Positions 42,769-51,897 of a DNA stretch of 64,000 nt are shown here, piece after piece. This DNA is from Thermohalobaculum sp038534135. GTDB taxonomy: Bacteria; Pseudomonadota; Alphaproteobacteria; Rhodobacterales; Rhodobacteraceae. Each line of letters opens with the position of its first letter. The first letter of the stretch is position 1. A program made the translations under genes and the position numbers. The notes under the pieces are model-generated. The model was not told the DNA's origin, did not search any database, and saw only the letters and a list, made by a program, of their open reading frames with translations. The stretch spans positions 44,372 through 108,371 of the forward strand of contig JBCAXJ010000007.1 of NCBI GenBank assembly GCA_038534135.1, read 5' to 3'.

Positions 42769-43686
42769 TCAGACCTTGCCCTCAAGCTGCTGACTTACCC
42801 AGCCATGAACCCCCTCGAAGGTCTCGGCCACGGTAACACGCAGGCCGTCGATCGCTGCGACATACTCGGTCAGCGGCTTCTCGGTTGCCGGGACTCGCGC
42901 GATGATCTGCGGATGCAACAGATATAGCGAGATCATGACCGACGCGATGATCGCGACCAGCAGGAAGCCGGTCAAGAACGCCCCCGATCCGGCGGTACCT
43001 TGCCGCATCCGGCGCTTCGCACGGCGTTCGTGGGTACGCCGCAGGCGTTTGACATCCGTTGGTCTGGCTGACGCCTTGTTCGACGTGTCGTGCATCTCCA
43101 TCCGGCGGCGCAGCGGATCGACGTCGTCATCATCATCGTCCTCCGGCAAGCTGGCATCGTAGTCGCCGCGGGGTGCCTCGGGTTGTTCCGGAGCAACACG
43201 CGTGGCGTCGCGAAACGTGTTCTGCGTCGACGAGGTCGCTGCGCGATCGTCCAGTGTCGCCGCGAACCCTGCGGCTGGCGCCACGAGCGTCGGCTCGGAT
43301 TGCATCGGCACGCGCTGATCCGAACGCGCTGCCGCGGCGCGGTCTTCCGACTGCACCTCTGCCAGCATCTCTCGGATCTCGGCGAGCTGTTCGCTCCGGT
43401 TCACAGCACTGCGTGACTTGGCAGGTGCCGCAGGCACGGCGTCCGTCATTCCGGGAATCGACGGTCGCGCCGGTGGGGCCGTCGGTGGGCTTGGCATCGC
43501 CTCAGGATCGCGCCACTGCATCCCTGCCGCGGGCGACACCGCAGCGTCCTCGGCGCCCAGGACCAGCGGCGGATAGGCGTGCCAGCCGTGCCCGCAGTTC
43601 ATACACGACACCTGGCGGCCCTTTTCTCCGATCGAGCCGTCAGGTATTGCGTAGCGCGCCTCGCAGGACGGGCAGATCAGTTCCAT
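42769..43686 (-). CDS. Zinc-ribbon (MJ0042-type) single-pass membrane protein
   Basis: The function is unknown. The 305-residue protein starts with an MJ0042-type zinc ribbon, MELICPSCEARYAIPDG... VSCMNCGHGW, two CxxC pairs. A long, low-complexity Pro/Ala/Asp region follows, with an acidic run of six Asp. One membrane helix lies at about 235-257 (FLTGFLLVAIIASVMISLYLL), then a short C-terminal part. The start is the ATG at 43686, giving the ribbon at the extreme N-terminus. It is divergent from ftsE, an arrangement common in Rhodobacterales, which hints at a cell-envelope role. Confidence 0.82.
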   Translation of the reverse strand: MELICPSCEARYAIPDGSIGEKGRQVSCMNCGHGWHAYPPLVLGAEDAAVSPAAGMQWRDPEAMPSPPTAPPARPSIPGMTDAVPAAPAKSRSAVNRSEQLAEIREMLAEVQSEDRAAAARSDQRVPMQSEPTLVAPAAGFAATLDDRAATSSTQNTFRDATRVAPEQPEAPRGDYDASLPEDDDDDDVDPLRRRMEMHDTSNKASARPTDVKRLRRTHERRAKRRMRQGTAGSGAFLTGFLLVAIIASVMISLYLLHPQIIARVPATEKPLTEYVAAIDGLRVTVAETFEGVHGWVSQQLEGKV

Positions 43687-43828
43687 ATAGGCCCCCGGGT
43701 CTTCGGCAATCTGAAGTTCGGGCCACTCTATACCGCGATTTCGGCGCCGCCAAGGCGTCGCTCTCTTGATGCGCAGCGCTGGCTCTGCGATTGTCCCATC
43801 CAACGAGCAGAAGCAAACGGGCAAAGCG

Positions 43829-44506
43829 GTGATCCAACTCGACAAGGTCTCGTTCGGGTACGACGGGCGCGAGACGCTGACCGAGCTGACCGCCGATATC
43901 GAACCTGGGTCCTTCCACTTCCTCACCGGACCCTCCGGTGCGGGCAAGACGACCCTGATGAAGCTGCTCTATCTCGAACTCGTGCCGTCTCGCGGCAGGT
44001 TCACATTGTTCGAAAACGATCCCTCGCGTCTGCCGCCGCCCAAGATCGCACAACTGCGCAGACGCATCGGTATTGTCTTCCAGGACTTCCGGCTCCTCGA
44101 ACATCTCGACGTCCTGCAGAACATCGCGCTGCCGCTTCGTGCCTCGGGCCAGGACGTGACCGGGCACGCCGAGGATATCATGGACCTCGTCAGATGGGTC
44201 GGGCTCGAACATCGTGCACATGCCCTGCCGCCGCAGCTTTCTGCCGGAGAGAAACAGCGCGCCGCAATCGCACGGGCCGTGATCAACGCGCCGGACCTGA
44301 TCCTGGCCGATGAGCCGACCGGCAATATCGACCCTGAGATGGGGGCACGTATCCTGCGGCTGCTGATCGAGTTGAACCGGCTGGGCAAGACCGTCGTTCT
44401 TGCAACTCACGACCTGGGACTGATCCGCTCGACCAAGGGGTCGGTCGAGGCCCGGATCCTGAGGCTGGCGGACGGCCACCTGGCACAGGGGGCGAGCATT
44501 CTTTGA
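43829..44506 (+). CDS. ftsE: Cell division ATP-binding protein FtsE
   Basis: FtsE is the ATPase of the FtsEX complex, which controls septal peptidoglycan hydrolysis. The 225-residue product from GTG 43829 has VIQLDKVSFGYDG at its start, Walker A GPSGAGKTT, the ABC signature LSAGEKQR and Walker B LILADEPTGNID. An ATG at 43769 would add 20 unconserved residues; the GTG is preferred because it gives the usual N-terminus, though its ribosome binding site is weak. The stop overlaps the ftsX start by four bases. Confidence 0.93.
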   Translation: MIQLDKVSFGYDGRETLTELTADIEPGSFHFLTGPSGAGKTTLMKLLYLELVPSRGRFTLFENDPSRLPPPKIAQLRRRIGIVFQDFRLLEHLDVLQNIALPLRASGQDVTGHAEDIMDLVRWVGLEHRAHALPPQLSAGEKQRAAIARAVINAPDLILADEPTGNIDPEMGARILRLLIELNRLGKTVVLATHDLGLIRSTKGSVEARILRLADGHLAQGASIL

Positions 44507-45495
44507 CCGATCCGACCGATAGCGATCCAGCCACGGAACCGCTGGAAGAGGCGACCCCGCGGAAAGTGCCGGACCCCCCGCGTCCCGCAAATGCCGTGAC
44601 GGCAAAGCGTGCGCCGCCGATCCTGCCGACCACCGGATGGACCGCCTGGCTGACCATGCTGCTTGCCGGCGTGATGTGCCTCCTTGCCGTGCTGACACTC
44701 TCGGCCAGCATGGCGGCGAACCGTTTGGCGGCGGAATGGCGATCCGATCTCGCAGGCGTCGCAACGGTCCGGATATCCGGCACGCGCGACGGCATGACCG
44801 ATCGCATCCGCTCCGTGCTCGAGGTTCTGCGCACCACGCCGGGCATCTCCCGCGTCCGGGTGCTGACCGACGAAGAGCAGACGGCCCTGATCTCTCCGTG
44901 GCTGGGCGAGGGCGACATACTGGCGGATCTGCCGGTTCCCCGTCTGATCGACATCGTTCTGGACGGAGCAGGTCCGGACGCTGGTGCTCTGCAGGACCGG
45001 CTCGACCTGACCGTTCAGGGCGCCCTGTATGACGATCACGCCGCCTGGCGCGGTCCCTTGGCCAGCGCAGCCGGAGCGTTGGAGCGTCTGGCGCTCGGCG
45101 CGACGTTCGTCATCTTGCTGACGGCGGCCGGGGTCGTCGCCTTCGCGGCTCGTGCAACCCTGTCGGCCAACCGCCGGGTGATCGAGACTCTGCGCCTTGT
45201 CGGGGCCGAGGACCGTTTTATTGCGCGCTCGTTCGTGCGCCGACTGGCGCAGCGTGCAGCGATCGGCGGCCTGATCGGAGCACTCTTCGGCTGCGCCATT
45301 CTCAAGCTGCTTCCGGGTATCGACGAAGGATTGATCCTGCCGAAAGTCGAAGCTGGGCAGCGCCTCGGTGTCTCTCTCGAACCCGGTCTTGTCGGTTGGG
45401 CCATCCTGGCGATCGGCATCCCGCTGATCATCGCGCTGATCGTGTGGCTGGCTGCGCGCTTCACCGTGCAACTGACCCTCAGCCGCATGCCATGA
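44503..45495 (+). CDS. ftsX: Cell division protein FtsX
   Basis: FtsX is the membrane partner of FtsE. The 330-residue protein has a polar, Pro-rich N-terminal cytoplasmic tail, one membrane helix (about 47-70), an extracytoplasmic domain to about 190, and three further helices near the C-terminus, the FtsX topology. It starts with TTG, overlapping the ftsE stop (TTGA), which likely reduces and couples its translation. Sequence conservation outside the helices is low, as usual for alphaproteobacterial FtsX. Confidence 0.9.
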   Translation: MTDPTDSDPATEPLEEATPRKVPDPPRPANAVTAKRAPPILPTTGWTAWLTMLLAGVMCLLAVLTLSASMAANRLAAEWRSDLAGVATVRISGTRDGMTDRIRSVLEVLRTTPGISRVRVLTDEEQTALISPWLGEGDILADLPVPRLIDIVLDGAGPDAGALQDRLDLTVQGALYDDHAAWRGPLASAAGALERLALGATFVILLTAAGVVAFAARATLSANRRVIETLRLVGAEDRFIARSFVRRLAQRAAIGGLIGALFGCAILKLLPGIDEGLILPKVEAGQRLGVSLEPGLVGWAILAIGIPLIIALIVWLAARFTVQLTLSRMP

Positions 45496-46235
45496 CCAAG
45501 CGTCATGCGCTGAAGCCTGGTCCACTCAGTCACCTGCGTGGAGCGCTCTTCATGCTGATCGCCTACCCGGTGATGCTGTTTATGGGCGTGATCCTGGCGT
45601 TGCCGGCGATGTTTTCGCGCACAGCGGCGACCCGGTCCGTGCAAGCTTGGAACCGTTTCGCAATCTGGCTCTTGCGCATCATTTGCGGCACCCGGGTCGA
45701 GATCCGCGGATCCGTGCCGACCGGTCCCTGCCTGATCGCGTCGAAGCACCAGTCCTTTCTTGACGTGATGATCCTGACGGCGACGCTGCCCGACCCGCGC
45801 TTCGTGATGAAGCGGTCGCTCGTATGGGTGCCGGTTCTGGGCATCTATGCGCTGCGCATGGGCAACGTCACCATCGATCGCGAGGCCAAGGGCCAGGCGA
45901 TCCGGAGCATGGAGCGGGATCTCACCCAAAGGCGTAGCGATGCAGGCCAGACCGTGATCTACCCGCAAGGCACGCGCATCGCACCGGGAATGCGCGCACC
46001 TTACCGGCCGGGGGTGTTTCGTCTCTACCAGAGCCTCGGCCTGCCGCTGGAACTTGTGGCGGTCAACACAGGTCGTTTCTGGCCGCGCACCGGGCTTTGG
46101 CGGTTGCCCGGAACGGCGGTGGTCGAGTTCCTCGGCGCTCTGCCTCCAGGCCTGTCGCGCGCAGACGTCATGGGGCAGATCGAGACCCGGATCGAAGACG
46201 CGTCGGACCGTCTGATGGCAGAAGCAGACGACTAG
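45492..46235 (+). CDS. plsC: 1-acyl-sn-glycerol-3-phosphate acyltransferase-like protein (PlsC family)
   Basis: The enzyme acylates lysophosphatidate or a related acceptor in phospholipid synthesis. The 247-residue protein has a hydrophobic N-terminal segment (LRGALFMLIAYPVMLFMGVI) and the HX4D motif in SKHQSFLDVMIL, then IYPQGTR, which has Gln where most have Glu (EGTR). The start is the ATG at 45492, overlapping the ftsX stop by four bases; a longer frame lies inside ftsX. The ftsE-ftsX-plsC order is frequent in the group. Confidence 0.88.
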   Translation: MTKRHALKPGPLSHLRGALFMLIAYPVMLFMGVILALPAMFSRTAATRSVQAWNRFAIWLLRIICGTRVEIRGSVPTGPCLIASKHQSFLDVMILTATLPDPRFVMKRSLVWVPVLGIYALRMGNVTIDREAKGQAIRSMERDLTQRRSDAGQTVIYPQGTRIAPGMRAPYRPGVFRLYQSLGLPLELVAVNTGRFWPRTGLWRLPGTAVVEFLGALPPGLSRADVMGQIETRIEDASDRLMAEADD

Positions 46236-46358
46236 CCGCCCTGGCGATCACAACATCCGAAAAGGCGCGGATATCCGGTTAACGGAAAATTACGTGAAGA
46301 AAGTCACGAGCTGAGTCATCCGCCAGACACAGCTTTTACCCACCTTGATCGCGATGGC

Positions 46359-49277
46359 CTAACCGGCCACCGCATCGAAGCAACGCCCGCAAATGTTTGC
46401 GTCATCCAGCGTGCCGACTTCCGGCAGGATCTTCCAGCACCGCTGGCACTTCGCACCCTCTGCCGTCACCGGCATCACGGCGACGCCCCGGACATCGGCG
46501 AGCTGAAACGCGCCCTCCGGTGCCTCGGCGTCAGTGATCGCCACGGCCGAGGTGATGCACAGGTCCTCGAACCCCGAGGCTTCGACCAGCGCCCGTTCCT
46601 CGGCGTCGGCAATGTGGACAATGGGCGCAGCCTCCAGCGAGGCACCGATCCGCTTCTCGGCCCGCTCGATCTCCAGCGCGCCCGTCACCACACGGCGAAC
46701 CTTGCGGATCGTCGCCCATCGCGCGGCCAGCGCATCGTCGCGCCAATCGGCGGGCGTGGCCGGGAAATCCTCCAGATGTACCGAGTTTTCTTCGCCCGGC
46801 CAACGGTTTAGCCAGACCTCCTCCATGGTGAACACCAGGATCGGCGCGAGCCATGTGGTCAGCCGCTGGAACACCTGATGCATGGCCCACAAACAGGCCT
46901 TGCGCCGCGTAGAAGAGACCGGATCGCAGTAGAGGGCATCCTTGCGGATATCGAACCAGAAGGCGCTCAAGTCACTGGTGCAGAACGCAAAAAGGCGCTG
47001 ATAGACGCCCTGGTAGTCATAGGCGGCATAACGCTCGCGCACCTCGCCATCCAACTCGGCCAGCCGATGCAGGATCCAGCGCTCCAGCTCGGGCAGCGCG
47101 TTGTGACTGACTGCCTCCGGCACCTCGTTGCCCAGGGCACCCAACATATAGCGGAACGTGTTACGCAGGCGGCGATAGCTGTCCGCCACGTTCTTCAGGA
47201 TCTCGGGCCCGATCCGCTGATCGATCGTATAATCGGTCTGGGCCACCCACAGCCGCATGATATCGCCGCCGTATTGCTCGACGACCTTGTTCGGCGACAT
47301 GGCATTCATCAGGGACTTGGACATCTTCATGCCCTTTTCGTCCAGCGTGAATCCATGAGTTAAAACAGCATGATAAGGCGCTCGCCCGATGGTGCCGCAG
47401 CCTTGCAGCATCGACGAGTGGAACCAGCCGCGATGCTGGTCGGTGCCCTCAAGATACAGGCTCGCAGGCCGTATCGAGGTCGGCCGGTCGCGCAGTGTAA
47501 ACGCATGGGTTGAACCGGAGTCGAACCACACGTCCAGGATATCGTCGACCTTCTCCCAGTCGTCTGGATTCACGCCGTCAATGCCGTGCAGAAACCGCGC
47601 CTTCGCGCCATCGGCGAACCAGGCATCGGCGCCTTCTTCGCGGAAGGCCGCACTGATCCGCGCGTTCACCTCATCGTTGCGCAGGATCTCGACGTTCTCG
47701 CCAGAGCCGCGCTTGAAGCAGGTCAGCGGCACGCCCCAGGCGCGCTGGCGGCTCAACACCCAGTCCGGGCGGCTCTCGATCATCGCATGGATCCGGTTAC
47801 GTCCGCTCGTCGGCACCCATTGAACCAGCTTGTCGATCGAGGTCAGCGCCCGTTCCCGGATGGTCGATCCGTACTCGCCCATGCCGTCATCCAGCGGCTT
47901 GTCGATCGCGACGAACCATTGCGGCGTGTTGCGGAAGATCAGCGGGGCCTTCGATCGCCAGGAATGCGGGTAGGAGTGCTTCAGCCGCCCGCGCGCCAGC
48001 AGTCCGCCGACGTCTACCAGCTTGTCGATGACGCGTTTGTTGGCGTCCTTCTCCTTGCCCTTGTGGTCGAAGATGATCGCCCCGCCGAAGAACGGCAGGT
48101 CAGCGCGAAAACTCCCATCTTCCAACACGTTATGGGTCATCGGAAGGCCGTATTGCAAACCCACATTGTAATCATCCGCGCCGTGCGAGGGCGCTGTATG
48201 CACAAACCCGGTCCCCGCCTCGTCGGTGACGTGATCGCCGGGGAGCATGGGAACTGTGTAATCCCACTCTCCGCCTGCGCCTTCGGCACCGGCCAACGGG
48301 TGCGCGCAGGTCATCGAGCTAAGCTCGTCGGCGGAGACACCCCGCAATCGGCGATACATGCCGGGTTCTAGCCGGGCCTTACCGAACACATCATCGGCGA
48401 GCTTGTCGGCGACCATGTACACCATGCCGATCTCGGCCCAGCACTCCTCCGGACGGCCGGTCACCTCATACGCGCCATAGGCAATATCAGGATTGTAACT
48501 GACCGCGCGGTTCTGCGGAATCGTCCAGGGTGTCGTGGTCCAGATCACCACGCGCTTGTCGACCAGATCATCTGGCCCGGTGGTCACCTTGAACGGCACC
48601 CAGATCGTGTGGCTCTGGTGCTCGTGGTACTCGACCTCGGCCTCGGCCAATGCGGTCTTCTCGACGACCGACCACATGACCGGCTTCGAGCCCTGATAGA
48701 GCGACCCGTTCATCACGAACTTCATGAACTCCTCGGCGATCACCGCCTCGGCGTCATAGCTCATTGTCAGATAGGGATCGTCCCACTCACCCGTCACGCC
48801 CAGGCGTTTGAATTCCTCGCGCTGCACATCGATCCAGCCCTCGGCAAACCGGCGGCACTCGCCGCGCAGCTCGTTGATGTGCACGTCGTCCTTGTTCTTG
48901 CCCTTGGCGCGGTACTGCTCCTCGATCTTCCACTCGATCGGCAGACCGTGGCAGTCCCAGCCTGGGATGTACCGCGAGTCCTTGCCCAGCATCTGTTGCG
49001 AGCGGACCACGAAATCCTTCAGAATCTTGTTGAGCGCGTGCCCGATGTGCAGGTGCCCGTTGGCGTATGGCGGGCCGTCATGCAGCTCGTACTTCTCGCG
49101 GGCGGGATCCGCCTCGCCCTTTGCCCGCAAACGCTCGTAGACATTCAATTTTTCCCAATGCGCCAGCCATTCGGGCTCGCGCTTGGGCAGCCCAGCGCGC
49201 ATCGGAAAATCGGTCTGCGGCAGGAACAGGGTCGCTTTGTAGTCGGGGGCGTCTGTCGTCTCGGTCTCGGCGCTCAT
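46359..49277 (-). CDS. ileS: Isoleucyl-tRNA synthetase
   Basis: IleRS charges tRNA-Ile and edits valine. The 972-residue protein has the class I HIGH motif in GHLHIGHALNK, the editing domain in the middle with TTPWTIPQNRAVSYNPD, the catalytic KMSKSLMN near residue 650, and a C-terminal zinc-binding site, CQRCWKILPEVG followed by CGRCFD. The length is typical of bacterial IleRS. GAGG lies nine bases before the ATG. It converges with plsC; the 123-base gap between them shows no terminator I can defend. Confidence 0.97.
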   Translation of the reverse strand: MSAETETTDAPDYKATLFLPQTDFPMRAGLPKREPEWLAHWEKLNVYERLRAKGEADPAREKYELHDGPPYANGHLHIGHALNKILKDFVVRSQQMLGKDSRYIPGWDCHGLPIEWKIEEQYRAKGKNKDDVHINELRGECRRFAEGWIDVQREEFKRLGVTGEWDDPYLTMSYDAEAVIAEEFMKFVMNGSLYQGSKPVMWSVVEKTALAEAEVEYHEHQSHTIWVPFKVTTGPDDLVDKRVVIWTTTPWTIPQNRAVSYNPDIAYGAYEVTGRPEECWAEIGMVYMVADKLADDVFGKARLEPGMYRRLRGVSADELSSMTCAHPLAGAEGAGGEWDYTVPMLPGDHVTDEAGTGFVHTAPSHGADDYNVGLQYGLPMTHNVLEDGSFRADLPFFGGAIIFDHKGKEKDANKRVIDKLVDVGGLLARGRLKHSYPHSWRSKAPLIFRNTPQWFVAIDKPLDDGMGEYGSTIRERALTSIDKLVQWVPTSGRNRIHAMIESRPDWVLSRQRAWGVPLTCFKRGSGENVEILRNDEVNARISAAFREEGADAWFADGAKARFLHGIDGVNPDDWEKVDDILDVWFDSGSTHAFTLRDRPTSIRPASLYLEGTDQHRGWFHSSMLQGCGTIGRAPYHAVLTHGFTLDEKGMKMSKSLMNAMSPNKVVEQYGGDIMRLWVAQTDYTIDQRIGPEILKNVADSYRRLRNTFRYMLGALGNEVPEAVSHNALPELERWILHRLAELDGEVRERYAAYDYQGVYQRLFAFCTSDLSAFWFDIRKDALYCDPVSSTRRKACLWAMHQVFQRLTTWLAPILVFTMEEVWLNRWPGEENSVHLEDFPATPADWRDDALAARWATIRKVRRVVTGALEIERAEKRIGASLEAAPIVHIADAEERALVEASGFEDLCITSAVAITDAEAPEGAFQLADVRGVAVMPVTAEGAKCQRCWKILPEVGTLDDANICGRCFDAVAG

Positions 49278-49450
49278 CGCGCTTACCTCGTCTTGTCACG
49301 TGGGATCGGAGTGCACGGATCGGCGGGCACAGAGCAGCCGCCTTCGTCCCGGCTCCGCGTCAGGTGCGGGCCGGGCCGGTAATCGAAATGATCCGCGCCC
49401 GTATCGTCATGCGCCGCTCTATAGCGATGCGGCCCGTAAGCGTCCAGCAC

Positions 49451-50266
49451 TCAGGTGATCGTCACCGTCGCAGGCGCAAGCCCGTCGAAACGGGCCGAGA
49501 TCCGCTGCCCCGGTTTCGGATAGACGGTTTTCACCACGCTGCCGAGCGTCACGATCTGGCCGGCCTCCAACGGTGTGCCGAGGCGCGAGGCATGATCGGC
49601 CAGCCACGCCAGTGCCGTCAGCGGGTGGCCGAGGATCGCACGCCCTTCCCCCGTGATCCTAGGAGAGCGCCCGTTGATCGAGAAGCCACCGGTCACCCCG
49701 CCCAGCTCTGGAAGGTCCTCCAGGCGCACCGGCGCTCCCAGCACGCAGCCCCATGAAAAGAAATCGTCGGCGATCAGGCTGGCGACCGAGGCCTTTCTGA
49801 AGTCCCGAAAGCGATGTTCGACAATCTCGATCGAGGCCATGACCCCTGACACTGCATGGACAACATCGGCGGCATCGTAAAGCGCGTGGCGCTCGGGCAA
49901 GCTCGCGCCCAGTTCCACTGCAATCTCGCATTCCAGACCCAGTTCGTAGAAGTCCCGTGCAGCGAGGCGAACCTCGTCCCGGAACAGCGTGGTTTTGTAG
50001 AGCGTCCCCGCGCAGGGATGCGGGATCTTCAGGTAATCCTGCATGACCTTGGTCGTACAACCGATCTTCCATCCGACCTGAACGCCCATGCCGCGGCGCA
50101 TCAGGGGCAGACGTATCCGGCGCTGAATCTCGTAGGCATCGACAAGGTCGACGGGGCGGCAGGACCGAGGTAGGTCGACGATTGGCTGCGTTCCAGCCTC
50201 GCGCGTCCTCAAGGCTGCGAGCAGGCGGGCGGCGGTGTCGAATCCCTCTCGCGAGGCGGTGCTCAT
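49451..50266 (-). CDS. 2-keto-4-pentenoate hydratase/fumarylacetoacetase-fold protein
   Basis: The 271-residue protein belongs to the hydratase/decarboxylase family related to MhpD. Features are VGWKIGCTTKVMQ, LGLECEIAVELGASLPER with candidate metal-binding Glu residues, and the C-terminal LGSVVKTVYPKPGQRISARFDGL. It would add water to a 2-hydroxypentadienoate-like substrate, but no ring-cleavage genes are present. The start overlaps the stop of the upstream alpha/beta hydrolase by four bases, so the pair probably acts in one degradation route. Confidence 0.8.
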   Translation of the reverse strand: MSTASREGFDTAARLLAALRTREAGTQPIVDLPRSCRPVDLVDAYEIQRRIRLPLMRRGMGVQVGWKIGCTTKVMQDYLKIPHPCAGTLYKTTLFRDEVRLAARDFYELGLECEIAVELGASLPERHALYDAADVVHAVSGVMASIEIVEHRFRDFRKASVASLIADDFFSWGCVLGAPVRLEDLPELGGVTGGFSINGRSPRITGEGRAILGHPLTALAWLADHASRLGTPLEAGQIVTLGSVVKTVYPKPGQRISARFDGLAPATVTIT

Positions 50267-50967
50267 CGGTCCAGCAACTCCACCAGTGCTGCCGGTTCCG
50301 TCACCATCGCGTCATGCCCTGTGGCAATGTCCTCCGGCGTGCAGCCCAGTGTGGCAGCCCAGCCGCGCACCCGCTCGGTTGGGTGGTAGAGCGGCTCGGT
50401 GCAGGCAATGTACCGCGCGGGCAGTCCGGCGCCCGGGGTGCCCGAGATTGGCAAAGGGCTCAACATGGTCGAGATCGGGTGCGGCGTCAGCCGGTCTTCG
50501 ACCCAGGTCTGATCCGCCGGATCGAGGACACCAAACACGCTCGCGGGCGGCGGTGCGATCGCGATTCCGTCCGGCGACGCTTCGAATGCCTTGACCCGGT
50601 CACGCAGGGCGCCTGGCGACATCGTGTCTACCAACCGCTCGCCTGGCGCGAGAAGCGTCGAATCCAGATAGATCAGCGACGCGATTCGTTCCGGAATCCT
50701 TTCCGCAGCGATCGAAAGCGCGTTGCCGCCGAAGGAATGGCCAACCAGAACCACATCCGTAAGGTCCTCGTAACGCAGATGATTGAGCAGATCCTGGCCG
50801 TATGTTTCGAGCGTCAGATCGGCAGAGATCAGGTGCGCACGCTCCCCGACACCGGTTTGCGTCGGGCAGGTCACCCGGTGTCCGCGTGCCCGGAGCGGCT
50901 CCGCCACACGCTCCCAGCACCAGCCGCCATGCCAGGCACCGTGCAGCAGCACGAAGGTCTTCGCCAT
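50263..50967 (-). CDS. Alpha/beta hydrolase (esterase-like)
   Basis: The 234-residue protein has the alpha/beta hydrolase fold with FVLLHGAWHGGWCWERV as oxyanion-hole region, the nucleophile elbow VLVGHSFGGNA, and a late TGHDAMVTEP with the probable catalytic His. This layout is similar to the plant methylesterase/hydroxynitrile lyase-like group. The start is the ATG at 50967, with GGAGG upstream; the frame extends further but without conserved residues. It is translationally coupled to the hydratase gene. Confidence 0.85.
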   Translation of the reverse strand: MAKTFVLLHGAWHGGWCWERVAEPLRARGHRVTCPTQTGVGERAHLISADLTLETYGQDLLNHLRYEDLTDVVLVGHSFGGNALSIAAERIPERIASLIYLDSTLLAPGERLVDTMSPGALRDRVKAFEASPDGIAIAPPPASVFGVLDPADQTWVEDRLTPHPISTMLSPLPISGTPGAGLPARYIACTEPLYHPTERVRGWAATLGCTPEDIATGHDAMVTEPAALVELLDR

Positions 50968-51072
50968 GATCCGTCCTCCCCGGATCTCTGGCATAACGCC
51001 CGCATCGGGGCTTGCAAGCGGAAGGTTCTGCGGGCAGAGAGATGCAACCTCCAAAAGTCATAATCCGGCCCC

Positions 51073-51744
51073 ATGCTCCGACTGTTCCACCTGCCGCTGT
51101 CGCCGTTCTGCCGCAAGGTCCGGCTGGTTCTTTCCGAAAAACGCCAGCAGGTCGATCTTGTCGAGGAACGCCCTTGGGAGGGACGGCTGGACTTCCTGCG
51201 TATGAACCCTGCGGGCAAAGTGCCCGTGCTGGTGACCGAGGACGGCAATGTGCTGTCTGAGAGCCGGGCGATTACTGCGTATCTAGAGGAGCTGTTCCCC
51301 GAGCCGCCGCTGATGCCCGCGGACACCTTCGCGCGGGCCGAGGTCCGGCGCCTGGTCGCCTGGTTCGACGATAAGTTCCATCGCGAAGTGACGGAGAACC
51401 TGCTTTACGAACGGGTGAACAAGCGGCTCGCGCGAACCGGGTATCCCGATGGCCAGTGCCTGAAGGCGGGTTCGCGCAACATCAAGGTTCATCTCGATTA
51501 TATGACCTTCCTGCTCGAAGGACATAACTGGCTCGCCGGGAACCGGATGACCATGGCGGACATCGCGGCGGCGGCCCACATCTCGTGCCTCGACTATTTG
51601 GGCGACGTTCCGTGGGAGGCGTACCCGGCCGTGCGCGACTGGTATGCGGTTATGAAATCCCGCCCGGGGTTTCGAGGGCTTCTGGCAGATCACCTGCCCG
51701 GCTTTCCGTCGCCACCGCCGCACTATGCCGACCTGGACTTCTGA
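51073..51744 (+). CDS. Glutathione S-transferase family protein
   Basis: The 223-residue protein has the thioredoxin-like N-terminal domain (LRLFHLPLSPFCRKVRLVLSEK), the cis-Pro GKVPVLVTEDG and SESRAITAYL motif that contacts glutathione, and an all-helical C-terminal domain with the N-capping box region NRMTMADIAAAAHI. A Ser/Cys near SPFCRK could activate glutathione. It is divergent from the hydrolase/hydratase pair. The substrate is unknown. Confidence 0.9.
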   Translation: MLRLFHLPLSPFCRKVRLVLSEKRQQVDLVEERPWEGRLDFLRMNPAGKVPVLVTEDGNVLSESRAITAYLEELFPEPPLMPADTFARAEVRRLVAWFDDKFHREVTENLLYERVNKRLARTGYPDGQCLKAGSRNIKVHLDYMTFLLEGHNWLAGNRMTMADIAAAAHISCLDYLGDVPWEAYPAVRDWYAVMKSRPGFRGLLADHLPGFPSPPPHYADLDF

Positions 51745-51897
51745 AGCTGTTCCGCCCGTCACTCAAGCCGCGGATATGCCAGCGCAGGCCTGACCCGCAC
51801 CCCAACGCAAACCGCGCAACCGCCCCGCCCTTGTCTTGCGCATCTCAGCAGGATCACGCTACCTGTAACGGGATTACGTCTTCATGGAAGAGGGGCC

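Noticed and set aside
46279..46293. CtrA-like TTAA-N7-TTAC site
   Set aside because: It lies between the convergent plsC and ileS ends, where no promoter is expected; probably chance.
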